A stretch of 64,000 nucleotides of DNA from Paenilisteria riparia FSL S10-1204 (GTDB taxonomy: Bacteria; Bacillota; Bacilli; Lactobacillales; Listeriaceae): NCBI RefSeq assembly GCF_000525995.1, contig NZ_AODL01000011.1:1-64000 (forward strand), read 5' to 3'. Below are positions 17,474 to 27,626 of the stretch, piece after piece. The notes under the pieces were generated by a model. It did no database searches and was not told the DNA's origin. It saw only the letters and a program-made list of their open reading frames with translations. Position 1 is the first letter of the stretch. Each line of letters opens with the position of its first letter. The translations under genes were made by a program, and so were the position numbers.

Positions 17474-18295
17474 ATGTGGCGGAGAATTGCTTTATTTGGA
17501 GGATGTTTATTTTTAGCAGTTGCGGTATTTGGATCTATTAAGGCCTATTCCGCGAAGGTCAAAGATGCGGACTTGTCGAAAACGACACCGATTTTGCTAG
17601 TACACGGGACGCATGGTACGGAAAATTCGTTTAACGGCATGATTTCACGAATGATTGCCACATATGGCCATTCTTCTGACAAAGTTATTATTACTGTCAA
17701 AAAAGACGGCACGCTAGTATACGATGGGACGTTGAGCGATAAATCTAAGAATCCATTTATCCAAGTCGTATTTGAAAACAATGATGCACCGATAGATCAA
17801 GAGGCAAAATGGGTCGATGCGGTGATTAAGGACATTCAGAATAAATACAACGTGACGCAGTTCGATGCGATTGGTCATTCCAACGGTGGTTTGGCACTCA
17901 CAACCTATGCGGAAAAATTAGCGGATGACGCAGCGCCAGTGATGGAAAAATTAGTCGTGATTGGGACGCCGTTTAATGATTTGGATGAGGAAGATAACGC
18001 GGCGACGGCTGATTTTATTGATGTGGCGAATCGGACGGAAGCATTGCAAGATTACATTGCCAACAACGGAAAGTTAGATTCCAAATTGCAAGTCCTTTCG
18101 ATTGCGGGTGACTTGGATGATAATCAGGTTTCAGACGGTGTCGTTCCTGTACAGAGCGCCTTGTCCTCACGACTTATTTTTGCAAATCAAGTGGCATCCT
18201 ATAGTGAAAAAATTGTGACGGGAAGCAATGCGCAACATAGCGATTTACATGAAAATACAGCAGTAGATGCGATTATCGCTAACTTTATTTATTAA
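17474..18295 (+). CDS. DUF915-type alpha/beta hydrolase, membrane-anchored or secreted
   Basis: 273 aa with an N-terminal hydrophobic signal/anchor (IALFGGCLFLAVAVFGSI). The hydrolase core has the oxyanion segment ILLVHGTHGTENSF, the nucleophile elbow IGHSNGGLA (catalytic Ser) and a C-terminal His (NAQHSDLHENTAV). DUF915 proteins are Gram-positive extracytoplasmic hydrolases of unknown substrate. AAAGAGG lies 8 nt upstream of ATG 17474. It is followed by a small terminator. Confidence 0.85.
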   Translation: MWRRIALFGGCLFLAVAVFGSIKAYSAKVKDADLSKTTPILLVHGTHGTENSFNGMISRMIATYGHSSDKVIITVKKDGTLVYDGTLSDKSKNPFIQVVFENNDAPIDQEAKWVDAVIKDIQNKYNVTQFDAIGHSNGGLALTTYAEKLADDAAPVMEKLVVIGTPFNDLDEEDNAATADFIDVANRTEALQDYIANNGKLDSKLQVLSIAGDLDDNQVSDGVVPVQSALSSRLIFANQVASYSEKIVTGSNAQHSDLHENTAVDAIIANFIY

Positions 18296-18319
18296 ACGAT
18301 CATTTATGGTCGTTTTTTA
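18294..18319 (+). terminator. Terminator after DUF915 hydrolase
   Basis: Stem AACGATC / GGTCGTT (one G.U pair) with loop ATTTAT and a T6 run, directly at the stop codon. Confidence 0.7.
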
Positions 18320-18416
18320 ATGCGTTGCTATACGAAACCTAACCTTGCGAATACACGCGAAAACAGCTATAATTTGGATAAGACGTAATGAAATTTTGAA
18401 AAGAGGTTTTTGAAGA

Positions 18417-19535
18417 ATGGACAAAAGCTCGATTTACGGGTTGACGTTGGCGCAGCTTGGTGATTGGTTTGAAGACAAGGGCGAGAAGAAATTCCGCGCA
18501 ACGCAAGTGTGGGACTGGCTCTACGTGAAGCGCGTCACTGAATTTTCGCAAATGACGAATTTAAACAAAGCATGTGTGGATATGCTGGATGAACATTTCA
18601 CGATGCACACATTGAATGAACAAATTAAACAAGAATCGAAAGACGGAACGACGAAATATTTATTCCAACTTTCGGATGGTAACTTAATTGAAACAGTTAT
18701 GATGACGCATTCTTATGGACTTAGTGTTTGTGTAACGACACAGGTCGGCTGCAACATCGGCTGTACTTTTTGTGCGAGTGGGCTTTTGAAAAAGCAACGT
18801 GATTTGAATGCTGGCGAAATTGTCGAGCAAATTATGAACGTGCAGCATCATTTAGATTCGAAAGGAAATGGCGATCGTGTAAGTCATATTGTGGTGATGG
18901 GAATCGGCGAACCGTTTGATAACTATGATAATGTGATTGATTTTCTTCATGTGGTGAATGATCAGAAAGGTCTAGCCATTGGTGCGCGTCATATTACAGT
19001 TTCAACAAGTGGTCTTGCACCGCGCATTATTGATTTTGCAAACGAGGATATTCGCGTCAATTTGGCGGTATCATTACATGCGCCGAATAATGATTTACGT
19101 ACACGCATCATGCGCATTAACAAGACATATCCGCTTGAGAAGTTGATGGAAGCGGTCGAATATTATTTGGAGAAAACGAATCGTCGTATCACCTATGAGT
19201 ACATCATGCTAAAAGACGTCAACGATCACAAACAAGAAGCGTTGGAGTTGGCGGCTTTAATTGGTGAGAAACGCCATCTTGCATGGGTGAACTTGATTCC
19301 GTATAATCCAGTAGATGAGCATGACCAATACCAGCGTAGCGACACAGCGGTAATTGATGCGTTCTACGAAACATTAAAGCGTAAAGGCATTAACTGTGTG
19401 GTACGTCGTGAACATGGAACAGATATCGATGCAGCGTGTGGCCAATTACGTAGTAAACAAATCAAGAAAAAAGGCGTTCGTGAAAGAATGCGTGAAAAAG
19501 CGGAAGCAGAAGCAAAACAAGCAGCCGCTGAGTGA
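18417..19535 (+). CDS. rlmN: 23S rRNA (adenine(2503)-C2)-methyltransferase RlmN
   Basis: Radical-SAM enzyme that methylates A2503 of 23S rRNA and A37 of some tRNAs. The 372-aa protein has the CxxxCxxC cluster at Cys112, Cys116 and Cys119 ([12 protein letters not shown]), [22 protein letters not shown], and the second catalytic Cys in [10 protein letters not shown] near the C-terminus. AAAGAGG precedes ATG 18417. The C-terminal tail is Lys/Ala/Glu-rich. Monocistronic with its own terminator. Cfr is a related alternative but unlikely, given the chromosomal context and length. Confidence 0.95.
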   Translation: MDKSSIYGLTLAQLGDWFEDKGEKKFRATQVWDWLYVKRVTEFSQMTNLNKACVDMLDEHFTMHTLNEQIKQESKDGTTKYLFQLSDGNLIETVMMTHSYGLSVCVTTQVGCNIGCTFCASGLLKKQRDLNAGEIVEQIMNVQHHLDSKGNGDRVSHIVVMGIGEPFDNYDNVIDFLHVVNDQKGLAIGARHITVSTSGLAPRIIDFANEDIRVNLAVSLHAPNNDLRTRIMRINKTYPLEKLMEAVEYYLEKTNRRITYEYIMLKDVNDHKQEALELAALIGEKRHLAWVNLIPYNPVDEHDQYQRSDTAVIDAFYETLKRKGINCVVRREHGTDIDAACGQLRSKQIKKKGVRERMREKAEAEAKQAAAE

Positions 19536-19553
19536 GAGTGAAATAAGGAAAGG

Positions 19554-19579
19554 GTTCGCATCTGATTGCGGACTTTTTC
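19554..19579 (+). terminator. Terminator after rlmN
   Basis: Stem GTTCGCA / TGCGGAC (one wobble) followed by TTTTTCT. Confidence 0.65.
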
Positions 19580-19603
19580 TACATAGGTGAGGGGTCGAAA
19601 ATA

Positions 19604-20554
19604 ATGAAGGCATTGATTTTTAATGAGTTTGGCAGTTCAGATGTATTACAGTATACAGAAATTGCGGATGCTGTTGCAGGACCAGGAGAAATTTTACTTA
19701 GTACGACGGCAATTGGACTTAATTTTGCGGATATTTATCGACGGAAAGGAAACTATCATTTAGTGGGGGACGCGCCGTATGTACTTGGATATGAAGGTGC
19801 GGGAGTCGTTGTTGGGCTTGGTGATGGCGTGACGGATTTTGCACTTGGTGAGCGTGTTGCGTTTGTGGATGTACCGCTTGCGAATGCTGAGCTTGTGGCG
19901 GTTCCTGTGAACAAGGCGATTCCGATTCCAGATGGCATTCATGACGAGATTGCGGCTTCGGTTCTTTTACAAGGACTGACGGCGAGCTATTTGGCAAAAG
20001 ATAGCTACGCGATTCGTTATGGCGATGTAGCGCTAGTTCATGCCGTTGCTGGTGGCGTCGGTCAAATGTTGACGCAAATTATTACGTCACTTGGCGGAAC
20101 TGTCATCGGTCTCACATCTACAGAAGAAAAAGCCGAAGTAGCACGGAAGCTCGGCGCAGAGGAAGTTTTGCTATACAGTGACAATTGGGCTGAAAAACTA
20201 GCTGGAAAAATCGATGTAGCTTATGAATCGGTTGGCTCCACATTGATGGACAGTTTTCAAACCGTTCGCGATAAAGGCGCTGTTGTCTTTTACGGCATGT
20301 CAGGTGGCGATCCAGTGTCAGTAGATCCACGCATGCTAATGGACACTTCCAAAACGTTGACAGGCGGGGATTTATGGAGCTTCCTAACAAGCAAAGAAGA
20401 ACGCATAAAACGTTCCAAAGCCTTATTCGACATGATTATCGCAGGCAAAATTACTGTTAACCAACCACGCAAATTCCCGTTGTCTAAAGGAAAAGAAGCA
20501 CATGATCTACTAGAAAGCAGAAAAAGTACTGGAAAAATATTGCTAATACCATAA
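19604..20554 (+). CDS. NADPH:quinone oxidoreductase, zinc-independent MDR family
   Basis: Cytosolic reductase of 316 aa in the QOR branch of the medium-chain dehydrogenases. The N-terminal GroES-like domain has NFADIYRRKGNY and GYEGAGVV. The Rossmann domain has the cofactor loop VHAVAGGVGQML (about residues 146-157) and LGAEEVL. It lacks the structural-zinc cysteines, as usual for QOR. The RBS GGTGAGGGG precedes ATG 19604. Role: one- or two-electron reduction of quinones or enones in stress defence; the physiological substrate is unknown. Confidence 0.9.
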   Translation: MKALIFNEFGSSDVLQYTEIADAVAGPGEILLSTTAIGLNFADIYRRKGNYHLVGDAPYVLGYEGAGVVVGLGDGVTDFALGERVAFVDVPLANAELVAVPVNKAIPIPDGIHDEIAASVLLQGLTASYLAKDSYAIRYGDVALVHAVAGGVGQMLTQIITSLGGTVIGLTSTEEKAEVARKLGAEEVLLYSDNWAEKLAGKIDVAYESVGSTLMDSFQTVRDKGAVVFYGMSGGDPVSVDPRMLMDTSKTLTGGDLWSFLTSKEERIKRSKALFDMIIAGKITVNQPRKFPLSKGKEAHDLLESRKSTGKILLIP

Positions 20555-20556
20555 GA

Positions 20557-20598
20557 AAAAGCGAGTACAAATCCATTTGTCGGTTTGTACTCGCTTTT
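20557..20598. terminator. Bidirectional terminator
   Basis: Perfect long stem AAAAGCGAGTACAAA / TTTGTACTCGCTTTT between convergent genes, with T-rich tails on both strands. Its right edge reaches the Mga-like gene's stop codon. Confidence 0.9.
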
Positions 20599-20599
20599 G

Positions 20600-22060
20600 T
20601 TATGCTCGGCGATCTAAAATCATATCTAGTTGAGCAAAATCGGTCGATGAAGGTGGGATATTCCAAAGTAAACCATCTGCTTCAATATTTTTTTGCTCAT
20701 AGAATGGAAAATCGCTAATAATTAAATCAATATGTGGGCTTGGAACGTGTACTTCTGTTTCATCGCAAATAACGAGCTGGTCCTGTGAATATTTCTTGCG
20801 GATTTCGCCACGCAAGTATTCCTCCCATAAATAGCCGTTTTCGGAAATAATTTTAACGTGAAGTGCATCAAAATCGCTTTTTTGAATAATAAAGAGCTTA
20901 TAAATTTCAACAAGTCGATTCACAATTAATGGCCTGTTTGGGCGAATAAATCGATAGTCAGGATGATTTTCATATTTGGTTAAAGTGTTGCGAATATGGT
21001 CACGCAGGGCAATTTCTTCTGCGGACATTTTTGGAGGAGGAATTTCGGGTAAAATATTAGCTTTATCAATGAATGAAAAGCGGGCGAGGAAATCAATAGT
21101 CTCTCTAACAGCAAGATCAGGCTTGTCAACAGGATAATAATCGCTTAAAAGCTCTACTAACTCTTGGGCAAGTTTGTACTTTGGCAGAAAAGCTTTAGGA
21201 TTAGTCTTAGCGCGGATAGTTAAAAACCACTCATTCGTATGCGTAAAATGACTCCAAAACATTGTAATAGCAATAAAGTAACGCTCACAGGAACTCAACT
21301 TGTTACCAAAAATATTTTCCAAAATACTGTAATCAAGTGTACGTCCTTCTGGCTGAGAATGGAGAATTTCCGTCCAAATAGCGATGTCTTTTGCGGGCAA
21401 TGTGAACGCATGCGCTTGCTTAACGCGAGTCAATGAGACGGCAATGGAAATGGCATACTTAATTCTGGATGATAACGAGAAATGCACATGGTAGAAGGCT
21501 TCAGCTTGTGAAATGAAAGCATCAATGATTTCGTAAGGTATGTTTGGGAAAGGCCATTCCGTATAAGGATAAGATTTGCTGTAAATCTGGTAATAGAAAA
21601 AGCGTATATTGACTTCTGGTCCTTTGATGGCTAGAGGCGTCGTTTCTAATACAAGATTACTTTCAGCCAGATAGGCATCAATTTTGCGAACGCGACGATA
21701 AATGGTAGGGAGGCTAACAAAATGTTCTTTCGCCCATTCAGCTAAATGTATGGCTTTTTCCTCAAAAGCATCTGTTGCTAGCGAATAAAGATAGGAATTA
21801 CTTAAGACAATCGCATAAAGGTAAGTAAAGTTTACGTGCTCACCAACATCAAGGCAGATATTTTTAGCATCATCCTCATAAACATAGGCAACTTCCTTAT
21901 TAAACAGCTCTTGAAGTGACATAATATCAGTTTCTAACGTTCTTGTAGAGCATTGAAGTAGGTTTGCGAGCTCTTTCTTCTGATAGTTTTGGTCGGTTTT
22001 GAATAATGTGTGTAGTAATCTTAGTTTGCGATACTCCGATGCGACAATTAAATTTTTCAT
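20600..22060 (-). CDS. Mga-like helix-turn-helix transcriptional regulator
   Basis: 486-aa DNA-binding protein. Two N-terminal HTH units are visible (KKELANLLQCSTRTLETDIM near residues 28-47, and HFVSLPTIYRRVRKIDAYL near 113-131), followed by a long helical region of the Mga/PRD type and a C-terminal EIIB-like segment (HIDLIISDFPFYEQ). Such regulators control surface or sugar genes. TAGGAGCG precedes ATG 22060. The target is unknown; the neighbouring AEC transporter lies upstream in the same direction, 160 bp away. Confidence 0.75.
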   Translation of the reverse strand: MKNLIVASEYRKLRLLHTLFKTDQNYQKKELANLLQCSTRTLETDIMSLQELFNKEVAYVYEDDAKNICLDVGEHVNFTYLYAIVLSNSYLYSLATDAFEEKAIHLAEWAKEHFVSLPTIYRRVRKIDAYLAESNLVLETTPLAIKGPEVNIRFFYYQIYSKSYPYTEWPFPNIPYEIIDAFISQAEAFYHVHFSLSSRIKYAISIAVSLTRVKQAHAFTLPAKDIAIWTEILHSQPEGRTLDYSILENIFGNKLSSCERYFIAITMFWSHFTHTNEWFLTIRAKTNPKAFLPKYKLAQELVELLSDYYPVDKPDLAVRETIDFLARFSFIDKANILPEIPPPKMSAEEIALRDHIRNTLTKYENHPDYRFIRPNRPLIVNRLVEIYKLFIIQKSDFDALHVKIISENGYLWEEYLRGEIRKKYSQDQLVICDETEVHVPSPHIDLIISDFPFYEQKNIEADGLLWNIPPSSTDFAQLDMILDRRA

Positions 22061-22221
22061 ACGGGTACGCTCCTAACTATTTATTTAAAAAGGGCACAGG
22101 GACAACATTTAGTGATACAAAATAACGCCCTACCTATTGCAGGTTCGGCGCTATCAAGATGTAAAAAAATTTAACTTTGTAAACTATAACACAAAAATAT
22201 GTTTTTGTCATTAAATTCTAA

Positions 22222-23124
22222 TTAAAAAATGCACAATAAGACAATCGGTAATGTAATAATACTCAGAACGGTACTAATGAATGTCGCGCTAGAAACAAGA
22301 TCCGGTTTTGTATTGAATTGAACCGCCAAAAGTGTTGTATTCGCAGCAGTTGGCATGGCCGCAAGCAGAATCATAATTTGTTTTGTCATGGTATCGACCG
22401 GAAGAATTAATGTAAACAATAGTGCAATAAGAGGTGAAATCGCCAGTCTTAAAATGAGTGACATCGAAACTTTCGGGATATCAATTCGGCGAAATGAGAT
22501 GACTGCGAGCTGCATTCCAAGCACGATCATAATCGTAGGAATCGCTGCATCCCCAACGAGTTTCACACAAGTCATCACGCCAGCTGGAATTGGCATATGT
22601 ACAAGCTGTAGCAAAATACCAAGCAATGCCCCGTAGGCAACAGGCATTCGTACAACACGCCGCCATACCATTTTCATACTCGCATTCTGCGCACTTCCCC
22701 GAGCTGCAAAAAAGACCCCAATGGTGCTCATCGCGAGTTGCTGTAACACCATTAAAATAACCGCAATATCAAGACCAGCCGCACCAAAAATCAGTAGTAC
22801 TACAGGTGTCCCATAATTCCCATTATTCATAAAAGCAGAAGCTAGAATCATCGCGCAGGCATCTTGAATATCATAATTCATCACTTTCGCAATCACATAA
22901 ACAATCGCAATAATCGACAAACAAAGCCCGATTACAAAAATAAACAAGTATAAATAGTCTACCGTCAACGCATTCGTATAAAACGTGTTAAACGCCAAAA
23001 ACGGTGACATTAAGTAAAGCGTTAACTTCGACAAATTTGGAATATCGAATTTCAGCGTTTTCTGCCCAATAAATCCAATCGCAAAAATGCCGAAAATCGG
23101 CAACAAAATCAAAACAAACTCCAT
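22222..23124 (-). CDS. AEC-family transporter (auxin efflux carrier / malate permease type)
   Basis: 300-aa inner-membrane carrier with about ten helices. The conserved FMNNGNYGTPVVL motif lies near residue 98, with the second half GDAAIPTIMIVLGMQL and AAMPTAANTTLLA. Members export or exchange organic acids such as malate. GAGGG is 8 nt upstream of ATG 23124. A 200-bp leader (23125-23285) contains no gene I can support. The substrate is unknown. Confidence 0.88.
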   Translation of the reverse strand: MEFVLILLPIFGIFAIGFIGQKTLKFDIPNLSKLTLYLMSPFLAFNTFYTNALTVDYLYLFIFVIGLCLSIIAIVYVIAKVMNYDIQDACAMILASAFMNNGNYGTPVVLLIFGAAGLDIAVILMVLQQLAMSTIGVFFAARGSAQNASMKMVWRRVVRMPVAYGALLGILLQLVHMPIPAGVMTCVKLVGDAAIPTIMIVLGMQLAVISFRRIDIPKVSMSLILRLAISPLIALLFTLILPVDTMTKQIMILLAAMPTAANTTLLAVQFNTKPDLVSSATFISTVLSIITLPIVLLCIF

Positions 23125-23289
23125 ATAAAGCCCTCTTTTCTATGAGTCTGGGATATAACCCCAATGATAAATCAACAACAAGCACTCGACTGGTGTAAAG
23201 CGAAATTTTCCGTCTTACCCAGAAAAGATAATTCGGTGGTATTGCTCTATTTCGACTTGTACCCAATCTTATCTTAGCATAAAACTAAA

Positions 23290-23325
23290 AGCAACACACC
23301 GCAAGTTTGCACCGGATGTGTTGCT
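23290..23325 (-). terminator. Terminator after the DHA2 transporter
   Basis: On the minus strand, stem AGCAACACA / TGTGTTGCT with a GC-rich loop and a TTTTAGTTTT tail, just after the stop at 23332. Confidence 0.8.
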
Positions 23326-23331
23326 TGATTC

Positions 23332-24813
23332 TTATTTTGCTAATGTTTTCTTACCTTTAGGTCGAATATCTTTCACGAATAGACTTAGAATCAAGCCGAC
23401 AACCGCGAAAGCAACAGCAACGATGAACGCAGCTTTCATACCATCAAGGTTTGCTGTTAGCGCTTGACTTTGGAATGCTTGTGGATCAGTCATTGCCAAA
23501 GCTTTTTCGGGCATGTTATTTTTCGTTACATTACTTAGTACTGTAATTAGAATCGCTGTACCAATCGAACCGGCAACCTGGCGAATCGTGTTATTGACCG
23601 CAGTACCGTGACTCATCATGTTCAGTGGCAACGAGTTCATACCCGCTGTAGACATTGGCATCATTACCATTGAAATACCAAAGAAACGCACAGCATAGAA
23701 TACGATAATGTACATTGTCGACGTGTCCTTCGTTAAGAACATGAACGGAATTGTACCCGCTACAAGTAAGGACATACCTACAATTGCCAGTAATTTCGGA
23801 CCAATTCTATCAAAAATAATACCGGTAATTGGACTCATAACACCCATTACGATGGCGCCTGGCAGTAGTAATAGACCAGAGTGTAGCGCCGTATCGCCGA
23901 GAATATTTTGAATGTAAAGAGGTAACACGATTTCTGCACCAATCATCGACATCATAACAATGGCACTAATAATAGTAGAAAGTGTGAAAACTGGTGATTT
24001 GAAAACGCGAAGTTCGAGCATTGGTTTTTCCATTTTAAGTTGGCGCCAAATGAATAGAATCAAGCCGACAACTCCGACTGCAAACATGGTAAGCACAACG
24101 CTGTCCGTCCAACCATCTGTACCCGCGCTACTAAAGCCGTAAAGCAAGGCACCAAAGCCGATTGTCGAAAGTGCGATAGAAAGAATATCGATTTTTGGAT
24201 TCGTCAGTTCGACTACTTTTCTCATTGCGAAAAGAGCGAAGAGAATATCAATAACGGCGATTGGAAGCAAAATAATGAAAAGCATGTGCCAATCATAGCT
24301 ATCAACAATCCATCCTGATAAAGTTGGCCCGATAGCTGGCGCAAAAGCGATAACAAGTCCGACCATCCCCATTGCCGCGCCACGACGATCTGGTGGGAAG
24401 ATAAGTAAGAAAATGGTTTGCATAAGAGGCATCAAAATTCCGGCCCCAGCGGCTTGGACAATACGCCCAATAAGTAACCAGGTAAAGCTGTCAGAAAAAG
24501 CTGCAATAGCAGTACCGATTGTAAAAACAATCATTGCGGTTAAGAATAATGTTTTCGAGTTAATTTTGCCAATAAGCATGGCCGTGATTGGGATCATAAT
24601 CCCGTTCATAAGTAGGAATGCAGTTGTTAACCACTGCCCTGTTGATGCTGTAATATCCAGATCTTTCATGATGTGAGGCAAAGCTGTTGATAAAATTGTT
24701 TGGTTTAAGATAGCGACGAATGCCCCCACAAGCATCACTGTCATTAGTAGCATTCGGTTGTACGGCTTACCGTGAATATCCACCGGCTTTTCCGCATGTG
24801 TCGTTTGTGTCAT
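23332..24813 (-). CDS. MFS multidrug efflux transporter, DHA2 (EmrB/QacA) family
   Basis: 493-aa, 14-helix drug:proton antiporter. Motif A is degenerate (LIGKINSKTLF), motif C-type residues occur in IAFAPAIGPTLSGWIVD, and the N-terminal NQTILSTALPHIMKDL matches motif D1 of DHA2 pumps such as LmrB. AGGAG precedes ATG 24813. Its promoter carries a palindromic operator typical of TetR/MarR-controlled pumps, but no regulator gene is adjacent. The exact drugs are unknown. Confidence 0.9.
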   Translation of the reverse strand: MTQTTHAEKPVDIHGKPYNRMLLMTVMLVGAFVAILNQTILSTALPHIMKDLDITASTGQWLTTAFLLMNGIMIPITAMLIGKINSKTLFLTAMIVFTIGTAIAAFSDSFTWLLIGRIVQAAGAGILMPLMQTIFLLIFPPDRRGAAMGMVGLVIAFAPAIGPTLSGWIVDSYDWHMLFIILLPIAVIDILFALFAMRKVVELTNPKIDILSIALSTIGFGALLYGFSSAGTDGWTDSVVLTMFAVGVVGLILFIWRQLKMEKPMLELRVFKSPVFTLSTIISAIVMMSMIGAEIVLPLYIQNILGDTALHSGLLLLPGAIVMGVMSPITGIIFDRIGPKLLAIVGMSLLVAGTIPFMFLTKDTSTMYIIVFYAVRFFGISMVMMPMSTAGMNSLPLNMMSHGTAVNNTIRQVAGSIGTAILITVLSNVTKNNMPEKALAMTDPQAFQSQALTANLDGMKAAFIVAVAFAVVGLILSLFVKDIRPKGKKTLAK

Positions 24814-24842
24814 GTGTTTAATCTCCTTTTGCTTCGAGTAAT

Positions 24843-24861
24843 TAGTTAACTTAATTAACTA
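24843..24861. promoter_or_regulatory. Palindromic operator upstream of the DHA2 pump
   Basis: TAGTTAACTTAATTAACTA: 7-bp arms TAGTTAA / TTAACTA around a 5-bp centre, MarR/TetR-like. It sits just downstream of the -10 box, between promoter and RBS, so bound repressor would block transcription. Confidence 0.7.
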
Positions 24862-24865
24862 TTTG

Positions 24866-24894
24866 ATTATATGGCAAATGGAAGGAAGAGTCAA
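24866..24894 (-). promoter_or_regulatory. Promoter of the DHA2 pump gene
   Basis: Minus-strand TTGACT (24889-24894), 17-bp spacer, TATAAT (24866-24871). Confidence 0.8.
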
Positions 24895-24949
24895 ATAAAA
24901 AACTTTACAAAATGAAAAAATTTTTTTTAATGGTATTGAAAAATAAAGA

Positions 24950-24985
24950 AATGCGGCCAAATGAAGAGAAATTTGAAACCGCATT
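24950..24985 (-). terminator. Terminator after CDF transporter
   Basis: Minus-strand stem AATGCGG / CCGCATT, extended imperfectly, followed by TCTTTATTTTTC. Confidence 0.65.
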
Positions 24986-24992
24986 CCTAATT

Positions 24993-25958
24993 TTAACGAC
25001 CATCGCCATATTCCCAATTACGAATCGCATCATCTTCGTCAAATGAAACAAGAACATCAACAACATGAGGGACTTGGAGAATCCTTTCTTCGAGACGATC
25101 CTTAATATCATCGACTTCGGCAAGTGTGAGCGCTGGGTTAAGCTCGACCTCCACATCGACATGGTAAAAATCGCCTTCTTTTAAAACTTTAATGACTTGA
25201 ATATCTTGCACATCAGAATCACTCATCACAAGCTGACCAATCTGAACTTGCATGCCTTCGTCGGATTCGCCAATCGCGCCGGCCGCATTATCAAGAAATA
25301 CTTTTCCAACGACGATAAACATCATAATCCCGATAAGCGCCGAGGCAATACCTTCTGCTTGGTGATATGGCGTATAATGCGAAATAATAATCGCAATCAT
25401 TGCTAACAATCCGCCACCTGTAGCCACCGAATCTTCGAGGAAAACGAGGCGAGTTGCGGCTTTTGCTTTACCGAAATTCGCGATACTATCTTTAAAAAGA
25501 TTCATCCCATGTGATTCAAGACCAGCATCATGTGTGATTTCGCGCATTGCTTTGACAAGGACGAAGCTTTCCAGAGTTGTACAGACAGCGAGTACAACTA
25601 AGTTAATCACAAAACCAGTAGATTCCGTCGGGTGGAAAATGTGTGAAATACCTTCCTTAATCGTCTCAAAAGCCATGATACCGACGACCAGAACAGCACC
25701 GAGAAGCACAAGATTCACAACACGTCCAAAACCATTCGGAAAGCGCTTTGTCGGGCGTTTTTTACTAAGTGCCGAACCAACAAAAACGAAAAATTGGTTG
25801 GCAGCATCACCTAGACTGTGTAGCGTTTCGGCAAACATCGCGACGTTTCCAGTAAAAATATAGGTTACTCCTTTAATGACAGAAACGAGAACGTTCACGA
25901 TTGCCGCGGTGAGTGCGGATTTGTTACCTTCTTTAAGTAGTTGAAATAGCTCTTTCAA
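24993..25958 (-). CDS. Cation diffusion facilitator (ZnT9-like) transporter
   Basis: 321-aa membrane protein with about six helices and a C-terminal cytosolic domain (DVQDIQVIKVLKEGDFYHVDVE). Helix 2 carries the HSLGDAANQ metal site (HxxxD), while helix 5 has EDSVATGG, in which the usual second-site His is Glu, as in the ZnT9 subgroup. It probably exports a divalent cation such as zinc or manganese. Monocistronic; the start ATG 25958 is preceded by AGGAAGG-type purines. The metal cannot be assigned from sequence. Confidence 0.88.
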   Translation of the reverse strand: MKELFQLLKEGNKSALTAAIVNVLVSVIKGVTYIFTGNVAMFAETLHSLGDAANQFFVFVGSALSKKRPTKRFPNGFGRVVNLVLLGAVLVVGIMAFETIKEGISHIFHPTESTGFVINLVVLAVCTTLESFVLVKAMREITHDAGLESHGMNLFKDSIANFGKAKAATRLVFLEDSVATGGGLLAMIAIIISHYTPYHQAEGIASALIGIMMFIVVGKVFLDNAAGAIGESDEGMQVQIGQLVMSDSDVQDIQVIKVLKEGDFYHVDVEVELNPALTLAEVDDIKDRLEERILQVPHVVDVLVSFDEDDAIRNWEYGDGR

Positions 25959-26158
25959 ATTCGGGTTCCTTCTTTCCTAGTTTAAATATGGAATAAATGA
26001 TAGTTACATTATAGTATAAAATGGGATGTGTGACTACAAGGAGTGTTGAGGGAGGGGCTTTTAATGAGTTAGAACCTCCATGTGCAGTCGAATGAAATGA
26101 GACTGCCTTCCTTTTTTCGTGGTATACTTAAAAAAAACAATAGTTATGAGGTTGAGTT

Positions 26159-27589
26159 ATGAAATTTGGTAATATTAGTTCGGATATTGAGAAGGCGTTG
26201 GCTGGGTTGGGGTATAAGGAAGCGACGGAGGTGCAGCGGGAGGTTGTGCCGCTGGTTTTGGAGGAACGGGATGTGGTCGTGAAGGCGCAGACTGGGAGCG
26301 GGAAGACGGCGTCATTTGCGATTCCGATTTGTGAGCTTGTGGCGTGGGGCGAGAATAAGCCGCAAGCTTTGGTTTTGGAGCCAACGCGGGAATTGGCGGC
26401 GCAGGTGAAGGCTGATTTTACGAATATTGGGCGTTTTAAGCGGATTAAGGCTACGGCGATTTTCGGGAAGTCTCCTTTTGCGAAACAGAAGTTGGAACTG
26501 AAGCAGAAAAGCCACGTGGTTGTGGGCACGCCTGGGCGGACGCTCGATCATATCGAAAAAGGAACGCTGAGCCTTGAAAAAGTGCGGTATTTGGTCATTG
26601 ATGAGGCAGACGAAATGCTGAACATGGGCTTTATCGAACAAGTGGAAGCAATTATTCAAGCCTTACCGAAAAACCGCGTGACGATGCTGTTCTCAGCGAC
26701 ATTACCGACAGACATTGCCGTACTTAGTGAAAAATATATGAAAACACCGCAACACGTTGAAATCGCGGCAACTGGCTTAACTACGGCGGACATTTCGCAC
26801 GAAAAAGTAACTGTCAAAGAAGACGCAAAAATGTTAGCGTTACGCAATACATTGATTGTGCAAAATCCTGATAGTGCGATTATTTTTTGTAGAACACAAG
26901 AACGTGTGGACGATGCGTATACACAATTGCGCAGAATGGGCTATCCAGCTGAGAAAATCCACGGTGGCTTGACGCAAGAAGATCGTTTTGGAGTGATGAA
27001 TGATTTTAAACGCGGACAATTCCGCTTCTTAGTAGCAACAGATGTGGCGGCGCGCGGGATTGATATTGAAAATATTTCGCTCGTGGTAAATTACGATGTG
27101 CCATTGGAAAAAGAGAGCTACGTGCACCGGACTGGGCGGACGGGAAGAGCTGGGCGCAGTGGCAAGGCGATTACGTTTGTGACGCCGAATGAAGACCGTT
27201 TTATAGCCGAAATCGAGGCCTATATTGGTTTTGAAATCCCGCAAGTTGATCTGCCGAGCGAGGCGATTGTTGCCGCACGAAAACCCGCGTTTGATGAAAA
27301 AATGGATGAGGCGCCAGTCGTGAAGAAGGACAAGAGCGCGGCGCTTAGTAAAGATATTATGAAATTGTATTTTAATGGTGGGAAAAAGAAGAAATTACGT
27401 GCTGTGGATTTCGTGGGAACAATTGCGAAATTAGATGGCGTGAGCGCAGATGATATTGGGATTATTACAATTGAGGATAATGTGTCGTTTGTGGAGATTT
27501 TGAACGGGAAAGGTACGCTTGTGTTGAAGGCGATGCAGGAGACGACGGTGAAGGGGAAGAAATTGAAGGTGAGTAAGGCGAGAAGATAA
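26159..27589 (+). CDS. dbpA: DEAD-box RNA helicase of the DbpA/YxiN type
   Basis: ATP-dependent RNA helicase, 476 aa. Motifs: Q-motif region [10 protein letters not shown], Walker [23 protein letters not shown] ([13 protein letters not shown]), SAT, and motif [15 protein letters not shown]. The C-terminal 70 residues ([20 protein letters not shown]) form the DbpA-type RRM that binds 23S rRNA hairpin 92, pointing to 50S assembly. GAGGT precedes ATG 26159. Codon usage switches along the gene: G/T-ending at both ends, A/C-ending in the middle. Confidence 0.92.
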   Translation: MKFGNISSDIEKALAGLGYKEATEVQREVVPLVLEERDVVVKAQTGSGKTASFAIPICELVAWGENKPQALVLEPTRELAAQVKADFTNIGRFKRIKATAIFGKSPFAKQKLELKQKSHVVVGTPGRTLDHIEKGTLSLEKVRYLVIDEADEMLNMGFIEQVEAIIQALPKNRVTMLFSATLPTDIAVLSEKYMKTPQHVEIAATGLTTADISHEKVTVKEDAKMLALRNTLIVQNPDSAIIFCRTQERVDDAYTQLRRMGYPAEKIHGGLTQEDRFGVMNDFKRGQFRFLVATDVAARGIDIENISLVVNYDVPLEKESYVHRTGRTGRAGRSGKAITFVTPNEDRFIAEIEAYIGFEIPQVDLPSEAIVAARKPAFDEKMDEAPVVKKDKSAALSKDIMKLYFNGGKKKKLRAVDFVGTIAKLDGVSADDIGIITIEDNVSFVEILNGKGTLVLKAMQETTVKGKKLKVSKARR

Positions 27590-27590
27590 C

Positions 27591-27626
27591 AAAAAGATGC
27601 CTAGTCAGCGCGATTAGGCATCTTTT
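27591..27626. terminator. Bidirectional terminator between dbpA and mutT-like gene
   Basis: Perfect stem AAAAGATGCCTA / TAGGCATCTTTT with T runs on both sides; it overlaps the last codons of the minus-strand Nudix gene. Confidence 0.9.

Noticed and set aside
22988..23266. Open frame in the leader of the AEC transporter
   Set aside because: It overlaps the transporter gene in another frame, has no RBS, and its predicted peptide has no recognisable features.
26051..26118. Short inverted repeats (GCAGTC/GACTGC and GGAGG/CCTCC) upstream of the DbpA-type helicase gene
   Set aside because: Stems are only 5-6 bp with long loops and weak T tracts; not enough for a terminator or riboswitch call.
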